Assembly (NCBI RefSeq): GCF_902498185.1
Contig: NZ_CABVIX010000004.1
Coordinates: 186,001-250,000 of the forward strand
Source: Pseudomonas fluorescens
Lineage (GTDB): Bacteria > Pseudomonadota > Gammaproteobacteria > Pseudomonadales > Pseudomonadaceae
Direction: 5' to 3'
DNA: 64,000 bases
In this document: positions 61,964 through 64,000 of the stretch, in pieces
How positions within the stretch are numbered: the stretch's first letter is position 1
Layout of the letters: every line of letters starts with the position of its first letter
The notes under the pieces: generated by a model
The model's input: only the letters and a program-made list of their open reading frames with translations
The model's database searches: none
What the model was told of the DNA's origin: nothing
Program-made: the position numbers and the translations under genes

Positions 61964-63550
61964 TCAGAGGTAGTTGACCAACGACAGGTTGGCGATCTTG
62001 GCGTAGGACTGCAGCGAAGCGGTGAGCATGTTGGTCTGCATCTGCAGGCGCACGAGCACCTCCACCGGATCGCTCTCGCGGATCGAGCTCTGGGTCTTGG
62101 TATTTTCGGTGCTGACGGCCTCGTTGGTTTCGGCCTGCACGTCCAGCGCCTGGCCGCGACCACCGATGGCGCTGACGGACGCACTGACCTGGTTGATGGC
62201 ACTGGAGACGTTGCCCACCGCCGAATCCAGCGAGGCCAGGAAGTTCTGCCGGGCCACCGCATCGTCGCCCACCGGTGTGGTCAGCGTGGTGCGTAGCTGG
62301 CCAATGGTGTCGAGAATGTTCTGGGTCTGGTGAGTGTCGACCTTGATAGCGAAGGTATCACCGGACTTGGCCGCGTTCGGCGCACCCGAGAGCTCGAAGC
62401 TGACCCCGGCGGCTGTAGCGGTCGTGCCATTGGCGCCGCCAAGCGAGCCCTTGGTCACCGGACGGCTGTTGGCGGTAACCGGGTCGGCATACAGCTCGAA
62501 CTCGGTATCGCTGGTGAACTTGAGCACCGCGCCGCCGCCCGGGAAGGCAGCCTTGTACTTGTCAGCGTCGGTGATGCTGGCCGAATTGACCTGGCTCGAA
62601 GACGGGTTGCCTGCGCTGCGGGTGCCGGTGATCGAGTCTGGCCTGGAGGTCAGGCTGAAGACATGACCGGTGATGGCCTTGTCCGGATCGGCGCTGTCGC
62701 CCTCCTTGTAGGTCACGTCCAGGCGCAGGTCGACGCCGCGGAAGCTTACCGTGGCGTTTTCGGCAGCAGGGTCGAATTTGCCGCCCTCGGTCGCTTCTAG
62801 AGTCACGTCCTTGCCCGCGCCGTCGGTAATCTTGAACTGGGTGCTGCTGGTGAACTCGAGGGTGTACGGCTCGCCGCTGCGGAAACGGTCGTTGTACACG
62901 GCGCTGCCCGACACCTGGCCATTGGTCAGGCTGACGCGGCTGTCGGCCTGGGCAGGCGAGATCAGGGTGGTTTCGCTGCGGCTGGTGTTCATGGCCTGTT
63001 CAAAGGCGCTGTAGCCGGTCTCGTTCGCCGCAAGGCTGAGCATGTCGCCGACCTGCAGCATCAGGCTGCTCTGGTCGCCCTGGTAGCTGTAGGTGCCATC
63101 GGCGTTGCGTGCATAGGGCGCGGTATCGCTCTTGGAGCCTGCGAACAGGTACTTGCCATTCTCGTCCTTGTTGTTCATGAGGCTGAACAACTGGTCTTCC
63201 AGCGACGACAGCTCGTCGGCGTTGGCCTTGCGGTCGGCATCGGTAAAGCTGGCGTTGCCCGAGCTGATGGCCAGCTCGTTGACCCGCTGCAGGATGTTGC
63301 CAATGCTGTTGAGCGTGCTTTCGGCGGTGCCCAGGGCATTGCGCACGTTGGTGATGTTGCCGCTGTACTGCTTGAGCATGTCCTGCTGCTGCTCGAGCTG
63401 CAGCAGGCGCGCGGCGCCCACCGGATCGTCGGCCGCAGAACGGATGCGCAGGTTGTCGGTCGCTTCCTGCTGGGTCTTCACCGTGTTGGCGAAGTTGCGC
63501 TGATAGTTGCTGCTGCTGTTGGTATAGAACTGGGTAGTGGAGATGCGCAC
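61964..63550 (-). CDS. flgL: Hook-filament junction protein FlgL
   Basis: A 528-residue flagellin-like protein. The N-terminal D0/D1 reads MRISTTQFYTNSSSNYQRNFANTVKTQQEATDNLRIRSAADDPVGAARLLQLEQ, and the C-terminal helices end TKTQSSIRESDPVEVLVRLQMQTNMLTASLQSYAKIANLSLVNYL. The central ~300 residues are beta-rich, and the protein is longer than in P. aeruginosa. It joins the hook to the filament with FlgK. The start is a GTG with AAGGAG 9 nt upstream. It follows flgK by 13 bp. Confidence 0.95.
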   Translation of the reverse strand: MRISTTQFYTNSSSNYQRNFANTVKTQQEATDNLRIRSAADDPVGAARLLQLEQQQDMLKQYSGNITNVRNALGTAESTLNSIGNILQRVNELAISSGNASFTDADRKANADELSSLEDQLFSLMNNKDENGKYLFAGSKSDTAPYARNADGTYSYQGDQSSLMLQVGDMLSLAANETGYSAFEQAMNTSRSETTLISPAQADSRVSLTNGQVSGSAVYNDRFRSGEPYTLEFTSSTQFKITDGAGKDVTLEATEGGKFDPAAENATVSFRGVDLRLDVTYKEGDSADPDKAITGHVFSLTSRPDSITGTRSAGNPSSSQVNSASITDADKYKAAFPGGGAVLKFTSDTEFELYADPVTANSRPVTKGSLGGANGTTATAAGVSFELSGAPNAAKSGDTFAIKVDTHQTQNILDTIGQLRTTLTTPVGDDAVARQNFLASLDSAVGNVSSAINQVSASVSAIGGRGQALDVQAETNEAVSTENTKTQSSIRESDPVEVLVRLQMQTNMLTASLQSYAKIANLSLVNYL

Positions 63551-63563
63551 GGTCTACGGCTCC

Positions 63564-64000
63564 TTAAAGGCTGTTGATCAAGGTGGCGAAGGTCTCTTGT
63601 GCCGCCTTGATAATCTGCGACGACGCCGTGTAGTACTGCTGGAACTTGATCAGGTTGCCGGTCTCTTCATCGATCGACACGCCCGACACCGAGTTGCGGC
63701 TGTCCTTGGCGGACTGCTGCAGGGCGCCGGTGGCATTGCTGTCCATGGTGGCCTGCGCCGCCTTGCCGCCAACATTGGACACCAGCTTGGCGTAGGCGTC
63801 GGTGATGCTGATGCCCTTGCCGTCTGCGCCTATCCCCACGGTCTGCCTGGTCTGCAGGTCAAGCACCGCCTGGGCGTTGCGGTTGTCGGTCGAGCCCGCG
63901 CCGGTCAGCGCCACGGTGTAGCTGTCGCCTTTGTTGGGCGCACCGGTGACGGTCATCTCGAAACTGAAGGCCTTTTGCGTGGCGCCGTCCATGACCGGGT
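63564..64000 (-). CDS. flgK: Hook-filament junction protein FlgK, C-terminal part (cut by window edge)
   Basis: The last ~145 codons are visible. The end reads VSIDEETGNLIKFQQYYTASSQIIKAAQETFATLINSL, the standard FlgK/flagellar-rod C-terminal helix motif. The upstream part is a beta-rich segment with SYTVALTGAGSTDNRNAQAVLDLQTRQTVG, common in FlgK. The gene continues beyond the right edge, as expected for flgK-flgL order. Confidence 0.93.
   Translation of the reverse strand, partial: PVMDGATQKAFSFEMTVTGAPNKGDSYTVALTGAGSTDNRNAQAVLDLQTRQTVGIGADGKGISITDAYAKLVSNVGGKAAQATMDSNATGALQQSAKDSRNSVSGVSIDEETGNLIKFQQYYTASSQIIKAAQETFATLINSL

Overview
The window reads as a chromosomal segment of a Pseudomonas of the P. 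putida group. This rests on gene order and protein sequence: cytochrome c maturation genes (ccm), then the polar-flagellum and chemotaxis block with fleQ/fleSR, fleN/flhF and two stator genes (motCD). It also rests on a GntR-regulator/D-Ala-D-Ala-ligase pair between flhA and flhB, and on hsbA-hsbR-hptB sitting between fliJ and fliK. No species name can be proven from the sequence alone. Almost everything is on the minus strand. The exceptions are a plus-strand block at 6.2-13.8 kb and the gntR gene near 28 kb. No tRNA, rRNA, insertion sequence, CRISPR array or prophage was found.

Layout: 1-6056 holds ccmIHGFEDCBA, read leftward and tightly overlapped (ccmI cut by the window edge). 6223-8126 (+) holds a second FliK-type hook-length protein and a stand-alone FlhB C-terminal domain, preceded by a good sigma-28 promoter candidate. 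8188-13799 (+) holds two tandem ~920-residue toxin-like proteins: a dermonecrotic-toxin-type N-terminal half, a hydrophobic segment and a TcdA/TcdB-like glycosyltransferase with a DxD motif. 13830-22570 (-) is the chemotaxis and motor block: a DUF2802 protein, cheW, a ParP-like CheW protein, a ParC-like ATPase, motD, motC, cheB, cheA, cheZ, cheY. 22672-27802 (-) holds fliA, fleN, flhF and flhA. 27993-29736 holds the gntR/ddl insertion. 30028-36800 (-) holds flhB, fliR, Q, P, O, N, M, L and K. 36875-39262 (-) holds hptB, hsbR and hsbA. 39370-45110 (-) holds fliJ, I, H, G, F and E. 45224-49500 (-) holds fleR, fleS and fleQ. 49660-53234 (-) holds fliT, fliS, fliD, flaG and fliC. 53407-61894 (-) is a flagellin-glycosylation-type island: two giant multi-domain glycosyltransferases around a ketoacyl synthase III. 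61964-64000 (-) holds flgL and the 3' end of flgK.

Regulation can be read partly from the DNA. Well-spaced sigma-54 elements precede fliE, fliL, fleS and flhA. Sigma-28 elements precede fliC, fliS and the second fliK. These fit the known Pseudomonas hierarchy: FleQ with RpoN, then FleR with RpoN, then FliA.

The parts most worth a second look are the tandem TcdB-like toxins beside a second FliK/FlhB-like pair; the two giant glycosyltransferases, whose catalytic motifs seem to have decayed in different domains; the four-fold repeated motif in the CheA linker; and the putative operator over the ddl promoter.
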